This document shows, piece by piece, positions 1-7,898 of a stretch of 14,509 bases of DNA (its first letter is position 1; the number at the start of each line of letters is the position of its first letter). The notes beneath the pieces were generated by a model. That model made no database searches. It saw only the letters and a program-made list of their open reading frames with translations, and had not been told where the DNA came from. Origin of the DNA: an uncultured Eubacteriales bacterium (GTDB taxonomy: Bacteria; Bacillota; Clostridia; Oscillospirales; UBA644); assembly GCA_959604355.1 (NCBI GenBank), contig CAUHAO010000031.1:1-14509 (forward strand), written 5' to 3'. Made by a program: the position numbers and the translations under genes.

Positions 1-85
1 CCCGCCGCGCGGGCGCAGAAGATATTTCAAAGCAAACCCCCGCCGCGCGGGCGCAAAAGATATTTCAAAGCAGAATCCGCCGCGC
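1..85. repeat. 38-bp direct repeats at window start (two full, one partial copy)
   Basis: Two near-identical 38-bp units begin at 1 and 39. Each has a GC-rich head (CCCGCCGCGCGGGCGCA) and an AT-richer tail (AAGATATTTCAAAGC). A third, partial head follows at about 77-85. The two full copies differ at only a few positions. The array may start before the window. The tail resembles the ends of the palindromic element at 2849-2990, which also joins an AAAGATATTT segment to a GCCGC-rich stem. No open frame of note covers the repeats. Confidence 0.8.
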
Positions 86-166
86 TGATGAAAAACGTAA
101 CGCCGAAAAGGAAAAAATGACAGAAACGGAAAAAAATGAGATGACAGAAAAAATTCCTTCTTATAA

Positions 167-196
167 CATACATGCCATATAAATTAATAATATAAT
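167..196 (+). promoter_or_regulatory. Probable promoter of the ABC transporter gene
   Basis: A perfect -10 hexamer TATAAT lies at 191-196. The best -35 is weak: CATACA at 167-172 with an 18-base spacer. The region upstream (100-160) is A-rich and contains ATGACAGAAA twice. The leader would be about 30 bases and holds the AGGAAAGAGAG ribosome-binding region just before the ATG at 233. Confidence 0.45.
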
Positions 197-232
197 GAGG
201 CAACAGAAATTTGCAGGAAAGAGAGAACGTAA

Positions 233-2848
233 ATGCTTACACTCAAAAACATCGTAAAAACATATACCGCGGGCGACTCGAAGGTCGAAGCGCTGCGCGA
301 TGTGAGCGTATCGTTCCGCGAAAGCGAGTTTGTCGCCGTACTCGGTCAATCGGGCTGCGGAAAGACAACGATGCTCAATATTATCGGCGGCCTTGACGGG
401 TACACGTCGGGCGACCTGGTGATAAACGGCAAGAGCACGAAGAGATTCAGCGACCGCGACTGGGACGCATACCGTAATCATTCCGTAGGATTCGTTTTCC
501 AGAGCTATAATCTCATACCGCATCAATCCGTGCTTTCAAATGTCGAGCTTGCGCTCACGCTTACGGGCGTGCCTCGTGCGGAACGCCGCCGCAGAGCCGT
601 CGCCGCGCTTGAAAGTGTGGGGCTCGGCGACCAACTGCATAAAAAGCCCAACCAGATGTCGGGCGGTCAGATGCAGCGTGTCGCGATAGCACGTGCACTC
701 GTCAACGACCCCGATATTGTGCTTGCGGATGAACCCACGGGTGCGCTCGACAGCGAAACGAGCGTGCAGATAATGGATTTGCTGAAGAAAGTCGCCGAAA
801 ACCGCCTCGTGATAATGGTTACTCACAACCCTGAACTTGCGGAAAAATACGCTACGCGCACCGTGCGACTGCTCGACGGCAGAATAATAAGCGACTCAAA
901 TCCCTATACCGCGCCCGAGGAAAAGGACGACGGCAAAAAACGTGCGAAAAAGCCTTCGATGTCGTTCTTCACCGCGCTTTCGCTGAGCCTCAACAACCTC
1001 ATGACGAAAAAGACACGCACTCTCCTCACGTCTTTCGCGGGCTCGATAGGTATAATAGGTATAGCGCTCATTCTTGCATTTTCGAGCGGCGCGACGGCGT
1101 ATATTAACCGCGTGCAGGAAGAGACTCTTTCGTCGTATCCGCTCTCTTTGCAGAAGCAGACGGTCGACGTTTCGGGCTTTCTCATGGAAATGGCCGGCAA
1201 GGGTGAGAAGGTAGAGCATGAAGAAGGCAAGGTTTATTCGCGCCAGATAATGACGCAATTCATAAGCGCGATGATGGCGCAGGTGGATACAAACGATATA
1301 GCCGCGTTCAAGAAATATATCGAAGATCCCGCAAACGGTTTTACGGATCTCGTCACGGACATTTCGTACTCGTATTCCACGCCGTTGAACGTTTATAATA
1401 CCGACGGCATGCGTGTGAGTCCGTCCGCGGTTTTTGAGAACATGGGCATGGTCGGCGCAGCGGGTGCGGGCGGCAGCATGGGACCCGGAGCGGAAATGAT
1501 GTACTCGAATACCGAAGTGTGGCAGGAAATGATAGACAATGACGCCCTGCTCAGGTCGCAGTACGACGTTGTCGCGGGAAGATTCCCCGAGGCGTGGGAC
1601 GAGGTCGTGCTGATAACTACCGAGGATATGGAGATAACCGACTACGCGCTGTATTCGCTCGGTTTGCTTGACACGGCGCAGCTCAAAGATATGTTTTCCA
1701 AGATAATGTCGGGTCAGGATGTTGAGGTCGGTAAGCCCGCGGAATATACTTATGATGAACTGTTGGGACTGAAATACAAGCTTCTTGTCAACACGGAATA
1801 TTTTGAAAAGACCGAGACAGGCTGGGCAGATCACACCGGCGACGATGTGTGGGTTGCGAGCAGGCTTGCCGCCGCGCCCGAAATAAAGGTCGTGGGCATA
1901 CTTTGCCCGTCCGAAGACGCTGTTGCAACGTCGATAACGGGCACCGTCGGTTACAGGCATGAGCTGATGGAGCATCTTATTGAGCTTGTCAACTCCTCCG
2001 AGATAGTCAAGGCGCAGAAGGCGGACCCCGCAACGGACGTGTTCTCGGGTCTTGCGTTTGTGGCGGATGAGGAATATACGGCGACATGGGAAGACCTTGA
2101 GGCGTATATCGCCGCGCAGGACGAGGCGGCCCGGCAGACGCTCATGGGATATATCGGTCAGATGCGCATGGGCGGCATGAGCGACGAGCAGATACTTGAG
2201 AAATTTGCCGATACGCTTGCGCCGAAGACATCAGCTTCCTCTTATGAGGAAAACCTCGCGAAAATGGGCGTGTCGGATATTGAAGACCCCGAAATGATAT
2301 ACATTTATCCGAAAGATTTTGCATCAAAGGATGAGATCAAAGCGCTTATTGACGAGTATAACGAAAAAGCAGGCGAGGCGCATGAGATAAATTACACGGA
2401 CTATGTCGGCATACTCATGACGTCGGTAACGACGGTTATAAACGCGATAAGCTATATTCTTATTGCGTTTGTGATGATATCTCTTGTGGTGTCGTCGATA
2501 ATGATAGGCATAATCACTTATATATCTGTGCTTGAGCGGACGAAAGAGATAGGCTTGCTGCGTGCTGTCGGTGCGTCGAAACGTGACGTGTCGAGAGTGT
2601 TTAACGCAGAGACGCTCATCGTGGGCTTTACCGCCGGTGCCATGGGTATAGGCGTGACGTTGCTCCTGCTCATTCCCACAAATCTGATAATCGCTTCTCT
2701 GACGGGCATTTCGGGTCTTGCGGCTCTGCCGTGGAAGGGCGCTGTAATTCTGATAATGATAAGCATGGCGCTGACGTTCATTTCGGGGCTCATTCCGTCG
2801 CGTATTGCGGCAAAGAAAGACCCCGTCGAGGCTCTGAGAAGCGAATAG
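233..2848 (+). CDS. MacB-type ABC transporter, fused ATPase and FtsX-like permease
   Basis: An 871-residue exporter with ATPase and permease in one chain. The N-terminal ATPase (about 1-225) has Walker A GQSGCGKTT at 38-46, the Q-loop Gln at 90, signature MSGGQMQRV at 142-150, Walker B ending DEP at 166-168 (Glu 167) and H-loop His 198. The first membrane helix is near 264-285. A long extracytoplasmic region (about 290-735) follows, with a Gly/Met-rich patch near 405-430. The FtsX domain closes the chain with helices near 740-764, 795-818 and 833-853 and the cytoplasmic motif ERTKEIGLLRAVGASKRDV. This four-helix layout is that of MacB/LolCDE-type mechanotransmission transporters, expected to act as a dimer. 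Substrate cannot be read from sequence; peptide, antibiotic or cell-wall-linked export are all possible. It stands alone, with no adaptor or two-component partner beside it. The start is fixed by AGGAAAGAGAG upstream. Confidence 0.92.
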   Translation: MLTLKNIVKTYTAGDSKVEALRDVSVSFRESEFVAVLGQSGCGKTTMLNIIGGLDGYTSGDLVINGKSTKRFSDRDWDAYRNHSVGFVFQSYNLIPHQSVLSNVELALTLTGVPRAERRRRAVAALESVGLGDQLHKKPNQMSGGQMQRVAIARALVNDPDIVLADEPTGALDSETSVQIMDLLKKVAENRLVIMVTHNPELAEKYATRTVRLLDGRIISDSNPYTAPEEKDDGKKRAKKPSMSFFTALSLSLNNLMTKKTRTLLTSFAGSIGIIGIALILAFSSGATAYINRVQEETLSSYPLSLQKQTVDVSGFLMEMAGKGEKVEHEEGKVYSRQIMTQFISAMMAQVDTNDIAAFKKYIEDPANGFTDLVTDISYSYSTPLNVYNTDGMRVSPSAVFENMGMVGAAGAGGSMGPGAEMMYSNTEVWQEMIDNDALLRSQYDVVAGRFPEAWDEVVLITTEDMEITDYALYSLGLLDTAQLKDMFSKIMSGQDVEVGKPAEYTYDELLGLKYKLLVNTEYFEKTETGWADHTGDDVWVASRLAAAPEIKVVGILCPSEDAVATSITGTVGYRHELMEHLIELVNSSEIVKAQKADPATDVFSGLAFVADEEYTATWEDLEAYIAAQDEAARQTLMGYIGQMRMGGMSDEQILEKFADTLAPKTSASSYEENLAKMGVSDIEDPEMIYIYPKDFASKDEIKALIDEYNEKAGEAHEINYTDYVGILMTSVTTVINAISYILIAFVMISLVVSSIMIGIITYISVLERTKEIGLLRAVGASKRDVSRVFNAETLIVGFTAGAMGIGVTLLLLIPTNLIIASLTGISGLAALPWKGAVILIMISMALTFISGLIPSRIAAKKDPVEALRSE

Positions 2849-2990
2849 AAATATCTTTTAAGCAATATACGCGCCGCAGACACGCTCTGCGAGCGTAAAT
2901 CCCCCCTCCGCCTTCGGCGGAGGGGGGATTTGCTCTCTTTGCATCGGCAAAGAGAGCGTCTGCGGCAATATTTATGCGTGAAAGATATTT
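2849..2990. repeat. Palindromic three-hairpin intergenic element, copy 1
   Basis: The whole gap between the stop codons of two convergent genes folds on itself. Outer arms AAATATCTTT (2849-2858) and AAAGATATTT (2981-2990) pair perfectly. A closing stem GCCGCAGAC (2873-2881) pairs with GTCTGCGGC (2958-2966). Inside it, three perfect hairpins abut with no unpaired base between them: 2882-2896 (6 bp, loop TGC), 2897-2931 (16 bp, loop TTC) and 2932-2957 (11 bp, loop ATCG). It may act as a bidirectional terminator, since the middle hairpin starts AAAT and ends ATTT, but no clear T-run follows it. A second element of the same design is at 10695-10787. It is not a tRNA. Confidence 0.85.
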
Positions 2991-2996
2991 TTCAGG

Positions 2997-3566
2997 CTAC
3001 TCAATCAAGCCCGCAAAGCCCGCGCCGACGCCGACGGCGGCGGAGAGAAGAATAAGGAGTATCGGGTGTACCTTTTTGAACGCGAGCACGGCGCAAACGG
3101 CAAATATCGCGGCGGAAACATAAAATTCAGCGCCCGAGAATACCGAAAGCGTTAATCCCGACGGGAAGAATACCGCGGCGGCTACGGAAAGCGTCGCGGC
3201 GGCTATGAGGCCGACGACGGCGGGCTTGAGCCCCGACATACATCCCTTTACGGCAAGGCTTTTGCGGAATTTATCGTATATTTTCGCGACAACGAGTATC
3301 ACGGCAAACGACGGCAGTACAACTCCTAAAGTAGCGCATGCCGCACCCGCGACACCCGCGGTCTGCATTCCGACGAACGTCGAGATGTTTATCGCAAACG
3401 GGCCCGGGGTCGATTCGCTCACCGCGATAAAGTCGATGAGCGCCTGCTCGGTCATCCAGCCGTGTGCGGCTATTTGCTGACGTATCATGGGAAGCATCGC
3501 GTAGCCTCCGCCGAAAGTGAATAAACCTATCTGGAAGAACGAGAAGAAGAGGTCAAGTAAAATCAT
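2997..3566 (-). CDS. chrA: ChrA-family transporter, half-size (second of a pair)
   Basis: A 189-residue CHR-family membrane protein. The N-terminus carries the family hallmark FTFGGGYAMLPMI (about 16-28) and then ESTPGPFAIN with STFVG (about 51-66), followed by several hydrophobic segments. Short members such as this one (one CHR domain, against about 400 residues for long ChrA) are encoded in pairs and are thought to work as heterodimers. The family is named for chromate efflux, but the natural substrate of the short pairs is not established; an oxyanion is a reasonable guess. The ATG overlaps the stop of the upstream gene in ATGA (3563-3566), and GAGGAGG precedes it by 8 bases inside that gene, which fixes the start and implies translational coupling. 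A longer open frame upstream lacks support. Confidence 0.88.
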   Translation of the reverse strand: MILLDLFFSFFQIGLFTFGGGYAMLPMIRQQIAAHGWMTEQALIDFIAVSESTPGPFAINISTFVGMQTAGVAGAACATLGVVLPSFAVILVVAKIYDKFRKSLAVKGCMSGLKPAVVGLIAAATLSVAAAVFFPSGLTLSVFSGAEFYVSAAIFAVCAVLAFKKVHPILLILLSAAVGVGAGFAGLIE

Positions 3567-4117
3567 TTGCCGCACCTCCTCTGCACTATGAGCGCCTGTG
3601 TGAGCCCCGCGGCGGCGCAGATAAGGATGACGAAAAGGACGTTGAGGTCGAGAAGCGTCACGAGCGCGAACGCGACGGCGGCAACGATGTATGAGAAAAT
3701 GTTTTTCGGGCATTGCTTATACATGCCCCGGAGTGCCTTGACGATTAGGGCGAGAACACCTGCGCGCACGCCGAAGAATGCGTATCTCACGGCGGCTGCA
3801 TCTTTGAAGACGTTGAGGATGAGAGAAACGAGCATTATTATCACAAACGACGGCAGAACCACACCGAGCGTCGCCGCGAGCGCGCCGAAAAATCCCGCGA
3901 CGCGGTAGCCGACAAATGTCGCGGCGTTGACCGCAATGGGACCCGGTGTCGATTCGGCGATGGCGACTATCTCGAGAATGTCGTCATCCGTTATCCATTT
4001 TCTTTGCTCAACGGCTTCTTTCTGTATCAACGGTATCATCGCGTAGCCGCCGCCGAAAGTGAATGCGCCGATTTTGAGGAATGTAAGAAAGAGGGACGGG
4101 ACGTTTTTCTTGTTCAT
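3563..4117 (-). CDS. chrA: ChrA-family transporter, half-size (first of a pair)
   Basis: A 184-residue single-domain CHR protein, the upstream partner of the gene at 2997-3566. It has KIGAFTFGGGYAMIPLIQ at about 15-32, AESTPGPIAVNAATFVGY at about 54-71, and further hydrophobic helices including VVLPSFVIIMLVSLIL. These repeat the landmarks of its partner, so the two arose from the same fold and probably assemble together. AAAGGAG sits a few bases before the ATG. It begins 76 bases after the end of the glycosidase gene on the same strand and I see no promoter in that gap, so transcription probably continues from the glycosidase gene, perhaps tempered by the hairpin at 4161-4185. The substrate is unknown. 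Confidence 0.88.
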   Translation of the reverse strand: MNKKNVPSLFLTFLKIGAFTFGGGYAMIPLIQKEAVEQRKWITDDDILEIVAIAESTPGPIAVNAATFVGYRVAGFFGALAATLGVVLPSFVIIMLVSLILNVFKDAAAVRYAFFGVRAGVLALIVKALRGMYKQCPKNIFSYIVAAVAFALVTLLDLNVLFVILICAAAGLTQALIVQRRCGK

Positions 4118-4160
4118 AGCTCTCCTTTCGGGAAAAAAGAGAAAAAGTTTCGGGAGTTGT

Positions 4161-4185
4161 ACAGCGCCGCGGAGGGCGGCGCTGT
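4161..4185. terminator. Hairpin between glycosidase gene and chrA pair
   Basis: Arms ACAGCGCCGC (4161-4170) and GCGGCGCTGT (4176-4185) pair perfectly around a 5-base loop. T5 follows on the plus strand (4186-4190). On the minus strand, where the genes lie, the hairpin comes 8 bases after the glycosidase stop but is followed by ACAACTCCCG and only later by T-rich sequence. It may therefore be a partial terminator or a processing/stability hairpin that lowers expression of the chrA pair, or a plus-strand terminator against antisense transcription. Confidence 0.45.
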
Positions 4186-4193
4186 TTTTAACA

Positions 4194-6314
4194 TTAATTC
4201 ATTTCATTGAGGACTTTGACGGAGTATTCGTCTGCGAGCGCGTCAACATATTCCTGTGTCACCTCGTGCACGGGGATAGGCTCGGTGGAGTTTACCCACG
4301 CGTTCTCCCAGTCCGCAAGCGCGGAGTAAAACGGGCTGGCACGCCATATGATGCGGTCTTCGAACATTTCGAGGTCGTCGTCGCGGTATTCTTCGCCGCG
4401 TGCGAGTTTGTCCGAAAGCATATTCAGGAATATGTCCCATCTGCCGGCGTAATACGTGCCGACAAGACCCGACCACTCCTTCCACGCGTAGTCGAAAAGC
4501 ACGCTGTGCTCCTCGTTGCCCCATATTGTTACCTGAGCGCGCGCGTTGTATTCGTAGAGGTCTTTTTCCGCGTTAGTCGTGCCGAACTGCCGAGCGTCTT
4601 CTATCCATGTCTGAATGCGCCATTCCTTACGCAGGGCGAGGAGCTTGTCGAATTGGCGCAGCAGCAGCTGAAATTCGTGTTTTTTCGTCTCAAAAAGCGG
4701 GATATCTTTTATGTAATACGCGTGGCGCATGTCCTTGAATATCTTCTGCGCGTAGTTCGACATGAGCTGGCGGCATATATCCATGCGGTCGAATTTCATA
4801 CCGTCGGTGTCCGAAGGCACTTTGCGCAGCAGTCCGAGCACCTCGGTGAGTACGCGCGTGTCGTAGTGGATGTTGAAGCCGTCCCAAGGACCCGTGCCGA
4901 GAACAGTCAGGGCGGGGCGTGCACAGATTATCGTGGCGCGTTCGGTAAAGTCCGTCTGCTCTGTGTATACGTTGTCCGCAAGCAGTTGCCACGCTTTGCG
5001 TGCGTTATCGTCGTCTACTCCGTAACGTCGGCGGCAGTAGCCGTCGAGCCACGCGTACAGATCAATGCTTTCGGAGCTTGTGAGCATATCCAGCGCAAGG
5101 TCGTAGAAGGCGGGATTCTGACCGATGCCTTCCATGAAGAGACCCGAGCCGCAGATGTTGGGATATTTTTTCTTTATAATGAGATATTTGTTTTTCGCCT
5201 GTAAGCCCATATCACCGTGAAGGCTCATTCTTGCGCCGAAATTATGCAGCGTGCCCGCGACGAAGGGGCAGCCCCAGAAGCCGTCCGTGTTGCGGGGCAT
5301 GAGCCCTTTCAGGTCGAGGATGAGAAGATGCTCTTTAGGTATCGGCGCGACGATATCTCTGCGTATCGACCATGACTGCATGACCCATGTGTAATCCTTG
5401 TCGTAGGCTTCGAAAAGGCTTGCTATCGTACGTCCGACTTCGTTGAGATATTCGCTGCCGTCGACGGGGGGCGTGCCCTCGTGGAAGGGGTCTGCGGCGT
5501 AGAAGCCGTATGTGCCGTATATCTCTTTCTGATTTTTCATGAAAAGCAGTCCGAGGCGCTTGAAAAGCGGGTCTGTCGGGTCAAGCTCGGCGGTGGAGCC
5601 GATATTGTTCCACTTTTTCTTGATGAGGATGCGGCTTTCGGGGAATTTTTCCTTGAGAAGCATGGGCACAAAGCCCGAAAAGCCCTGCTGGATGGGCTTC
5701 ATGCCGAATTCGAGTTCACGCGCGAGAATCTGTTTTGCGAGCACTTCATGGCTTTCAATCCAGCTTTTTGGGAGCGGGCCGCCGTGATGCTCGAGGTTTG
5801 TCATCCATTGCCATGCGAAAAATCCGGGGCCGCAAAGGAAGTCACGCGCTTCTTCGTCCGTAAAGCCGATATCGAGCAGAGTTTTGTACCACACGGACTC
5901 CGTGCCTGTTATTGCAAGGGGCATGTTGATGCCGTTGAGCGCCATCATGTCTATTTCGCGCTCCCAGCGTTCCCAGTTCCACCACGCGGCGGAATAGGAG
6001 TGGGTGCAGTAGTTCATGTAGACTCGGTATTTCTGCTCAATGACGCGGCTGTACGGCTCGGGAGTCGGGAACGACGCGGGCATTGCCATATTACTGCCGC
6101 ACCATGAGACGTTTATGTTGAGGTAATGTTTAAGATAATATCCGTAAGCGGCGGCGAGAGAGAGGGGCGAGTTGCCGCTGAGAAGGACTTTTCCGTCCTG
6201 CGCGGGCGCTATCGACCATGTGTCACAGCCATTGACGGCGGGGACGGTCTCGAAGATGAACCTGTCCGAAAGACCGGGGGTGATGCGTTCTATGAGTTGT
6301 TTTACGGTTTCCAT
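4194..6314 (-). CDS. Alpha-N-acetylglucosaminidase, glycoside hydrolase family 89
   Basis: A 706-residue GH89 enzyme, related to human NAGLU and clostridial GH89, which release terminal alpha-linked N-acetylglucosamine from glycans. The N-terminal domain has YYLKHYLNINVSWCGSNM (about 59-76). The barrel follows with MNYCTHSYSAAWWNWERWE (about 100-118), IDMMALNGINMPLAITGTES (121-140), CGPGFFAWQWM (161-171) and GGPLPKSWIESH. By analogy with NAGLU Glu316 and Glu446, the catalytic acids are Glu in ADPFHEGTPP (about 279) and in GLFMEGIGQN (about 395). There is no signal peptide, membrane helix or carbohydrate-binding module, so it probably acts in the cytoplasm on imported oligosaccharides. The start is set by GGAGGAAAC before the ATG at 6314; a 16-codon upstream extension overlaps the promoter and is rejected. 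Length matches the catalytic core of the family. Confidence 0.93.
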   Translation of the reverse strand: METVKQLIERITPGLSDRFIFETVPAVNGCDTWSIAPAQDGKVLLSGNSPLSLAAAYGYYLKHYLNINVSWCGSNMAMPASFPTPEPYSRVIEQKYRVYMNYCTHSYSAAWWNWERWEREIDMMALNGINMPLAITGTESVWYKTLLDIGFTDEEARDFLCGPGFFAWQWMTNLEHHGGPLPKSWIESHEVLAKQILARELEFGMKPIQQGFSGFVPMLLKEKFPESRILIKKKWNNIGSTAELDPTDPLFKRLGLLFMKNQKEIYGTYGFYAADPFHEGTPPVDGSEYLNEVGRTIASLFEAYDKDYTWVMQSWSIRRDIVAPIPKEHLLILDLKGLMPRNTDGFWGCPFVAGTLHNFGARMSLHGDMGLQAKNKYLIIKKKYPNICGSGLFMEGIGQNPAFYDLALDMLTSSESIDLYAWLDGYCRRRYGVDDDNARKAWQLLADNVYTEQTDFTERATIICARPALTVLGTGPWDGFNIHYDTRVLTEVLGLLRKVPSDTDGMKFDRMDICRQLMSNYAQKIFKDMRHAYYIKDIPLFETKKHEFQLLLRQFDKLLALRKEWRIQTWIEDARQFGTTNAEKDLYEYNARAQVTIWGNEEHSVLFDYAWKEWSGLVGTYYAGRWDIFLNMLSDKLARGEEYRDDDLEMFEDRIIWRASPFYSALADWENAWVNSTEPIPVHEVTQEYVDALADEYSVKVLNEMN

Positions 6315-6352
6315 GTTTCCTCCGCAAGTTGAATTTCTTTTATACAGATATA

Positions 6353-6381
6353 ATAATAACACACCGCGCGTTTTTTTTCAA
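6353..6381 (-). promoter_or_regulatory. Promoter of the GH89 gene
   Basis: Read on the minus strand: -35 TTGAAA (6376-6381), a 17-base spacer and -10 TATTAT (6353-6358). The leader is about 35 bases and ends in the GGAGG site. A second TTGACA lies upstream (6406-6411) but its 17-base partner TATCCG is poor. The octamer ACCGCGCG occurs at 6363-6370, inside the spacer, and again at 6398-6405, 35 bp apart, which would suit a repressor that binds two sites. Confidence 0.7.
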
Positions 6382-6425
6382 GCGGATAATTGTTAAAACC
6401 GCGCGTGTCAATAAAATGTTGAAAT

Positions 6426-6590
6426 CGGGCGGAGGAAGCCGTGCGGCAGGCGGTGCGGACGCGGCAAGGGGACGAAATGCGGCGTGGCGGGCAAAGTGAG
6501 GCGTGCGGACGGGCGGCAACGGGGGGGCGTGGCGGGATGGTATGCGGGGCGGGAGCGAAGGTGCGGGAGGTGCTGTGAAGCAATCCTTAA
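6426..6590 (+). other. G-rich, strand-skewed noncoding tract
   Basis: About 160 bases with strong G over C excess on the plus strand and recurring words such as GTGCGGACG and GCGTGGCGGG. G-runs of three or more at 6511-6513, 6521-6527, 6534-6536, 6546-6549, 6551-6553 and 6565-6567 could support a G-quadruplex. The open frames here on the minus strand are Pro/Arg-rich by-products of composition. It lies upstream of the GH89 promoter and downstream of the terminator at 6594-6624. Confidence 0.6.
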
Positions 6591-6593
6591 AAA

Positions 6594-6624
6594 CCCCCTT
6601 TGGCGGCATTGCCGCCAAAGGGGG
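6594..6624 (-). terminator. Rho-independent terminator for the lipoprotein gene
   Basis: Arms CCCCCTTTGGCGGC (6594-6607) and GCCGCCAAAGGGGG (6611-6624) form a perfect 14-bp stem with a 3-base loop. On the minus strand it is followed by TTTTTAAGG, the usual form of an intrinsic terminator. It lies about 150 bases after the lipoprotein stop codon. I see no gene in the AT-rich stretch 6625-6775; it contains a short palindrome, ATCAATTATTGAT. Confidence 0.8.
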
Positions 6625-6775
6625 GAGAAGCATAAATAAATATCAATTATTGATAACCGCAAAATCTGTTTTATATGATTAAGCGGCTGCGGTATTGGCC
6701 TAAATTATGCTTTCTACGCAGTAGTTCGAAAATGTAACGGGATACTTGCCTGATACATATCGGCATGGGCGCCTT

Positions 6776-7837
6776 TTAATTGGGCTTTGATGCGGGAACA
6801 AAACTATGTTGGGTAATATCATAATATTCAAATGAGTCACCCAAATATCCTACGGGAACAAATTCTGTTCCATTGAAAATAACTCCCTGCATGGAAAAAT
6901 CCTTGTTTTTGTTCAGAGCTTCTTTTGTTATTTCGGTATATCTTGGCTCAGCGATGGGAATGTATTTTCCCATTTCATCTTTCGGTGCAATATTCTGCCA
7001 TGCAGGTACATATACAATCTCACTGTCGATTCCTTTATTTTCAAGTACTAACTCCGCTATAAGTTCATTGTGATAGTACAAAAGATGAAGAATATAAACA
7101 TCCTCTTTTCCGTTGATGTCTGTTAACGGAACGACGATCATATTGTCATAGTCCCACAGATACTGAGTTTCTTTTTCGAGTCCCAGCGCGTACACGCATT
7201 CGTGTGTGTATCTTCGAATGTACCCCATTTCGTTGTAGTAGGGGTTTGTTGTTGTCCATTTGAATATCTGCATTTCAGATAGTATGGCGTTTTTTATTTG
7301 CCAATAATTTTCAAATGCTTTTCTTCCCTCGTCGAGTGAAGAGAAAGGGTCGACGAGCCCAAATGCAGTCGGTTCGCCTGCAACATATTTTATGGTTTTT
7401 TCACCTTTATTGATTCCGACCGGATAGATTGTAGGGTATCCGCTTGTATTATAAACCACACCGATAATATTGAAAGAGGGATAGTTTTCTATGCAGACGG
7501 AGATTCTTGCAAAACAATGTTCATCGCTCAAAGCTTCAAGATAAGGGTTATCTCTCGTGGGTTTTTGAGAAAACTCCGTTATCTGTGCTTCGGTCAGAGT
7601 TTCTTTAACGTCCATGGTAACCACATTGACCAGCTCGTTGTCTTTGAAGAAGAGATGTGCAACTTGGTTTGTTTCTTTCAAATAAGAATCCAACACAGGG
7701 ATTGACTCTACTCGGTCGGGCTTTTTAACCTCTATGTCGTCAGGTTGTGATGGAGGAGGATCGTCTTGAATCCTTACGCAGCTTGCGGCAGATATAATAA
7801 CAGCGAGAAGCAAAAGCAAACTCAAAATTTTTTTCAT
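6776..7837 (-). CDS. Predicted lipoprotein of unknown function
   Basis: A 353-residue protein that I do not recognise. It opens with a lipoprotein signal peptide: MKK, a Leu-rich core (residues 4-15) and AASC with the predicted lipidated Cys at 20. A short Asp/Pro linker (DDPPPSQPDD) leads to a mixed alpha/beta body with many aromatic residues and no transmembrane helix, so it should sit on the outer face of the membrane. No catalytic motif is evident. The gene is visibly AT-richer than the ABC, glycosidase and ftsZ genes around it, which may mean later acquisition. It has a perfect -10 hexamer at 7860-7865 but no good -35, and a weak purine-rich ribosome site (AAGAAAAGAG). It ends at TAA 6776-6778, with the terminator at 6594-6624. 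Confidence 0.85.
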   Translation of the reverse strand: MKKILSLLLLLAVIISAASCVRIQDDPPPSQPDDIEVKKPDRVESIPVLDSYLKETNQVAHLFFKDNELVNVVTMDVKETLTEAQITEFSQKPTRDNPYLEALSDEHCFARISVCIENYPSFNIIGVVYNTSGYPTIYPVGINKGEKTIKYVAGEPTAFGLVDPFSSLDEGRKAFENYWQIKNAILSEMQIFKWTTTNPYYNEMGYIRRYTHECVYALGLEKETQYLWDYDNMIVVPLTDINGKEDVYILHLLYYHNELIAELVLENKGIDSEIVYVPAWQNIAPKDEMGKYIPIAEPRYTEITKEALNKNKDFSMQGVIFNGTEFVPVGYLGDSFEYYDITQHSFVPASKPN

Positions 7838-7859
7838 GGTTTTTCTCTTTTCTTTCTGT

Positions 7860-7865
7860 ATTATA
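7860..7865 (-). promoter_or_regulatory. Candidate -10 element for the lipoprotein gene
   Basis: TATAAT on the minus strand, 22 bases before the ATG and downstream of the terminator at 7899-7934. No convincing -35 lies 16-18 bases upstream (TCCTAA region), so an activator or readthrough from the upstream unit may be needed. Confidence 0.4.
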
Positions 7866-7898
7866 GTTTTTGAATCTTATTATTAGGATTATTAGGAC

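Noticed and set aside
896..1975. 359-codon minus-strand frame inside the ABC transporter gene
   Set aside because: His/Arg-rich composition typical of an antisense shadow and no ribosome site; the ABC gene on the plus strand has all its motifs.
2849..2990. Cloverleaf-like fold as a tRNA or tRNA-like gene
   Set aside because: Arms are far too long, loops have 3-4 bases, and there is no T-loop or anticodon-loop sequence.
3567..3713. N-terminal extension of the second ChrA protein (49 codons)
   Set aside because: It is Arg-rich, overlaps the upstream chrA gene and lacks a ribosome site, whereas GAGGAGG and the ATGA overlap support the start at 3566.
4059..5204. 381-codon plus-strand frame over the GH89 and chrA genes
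   Set aside because: Antisense to two well-supported genes, with no recognisable domain.
6302..6662. Pro/Arg-rich minus-strand frames of 84-97 codons
   Set aside because: They arise from the G-rich tract and run through a terminator and the GH89 promoter; no consistent start signal.
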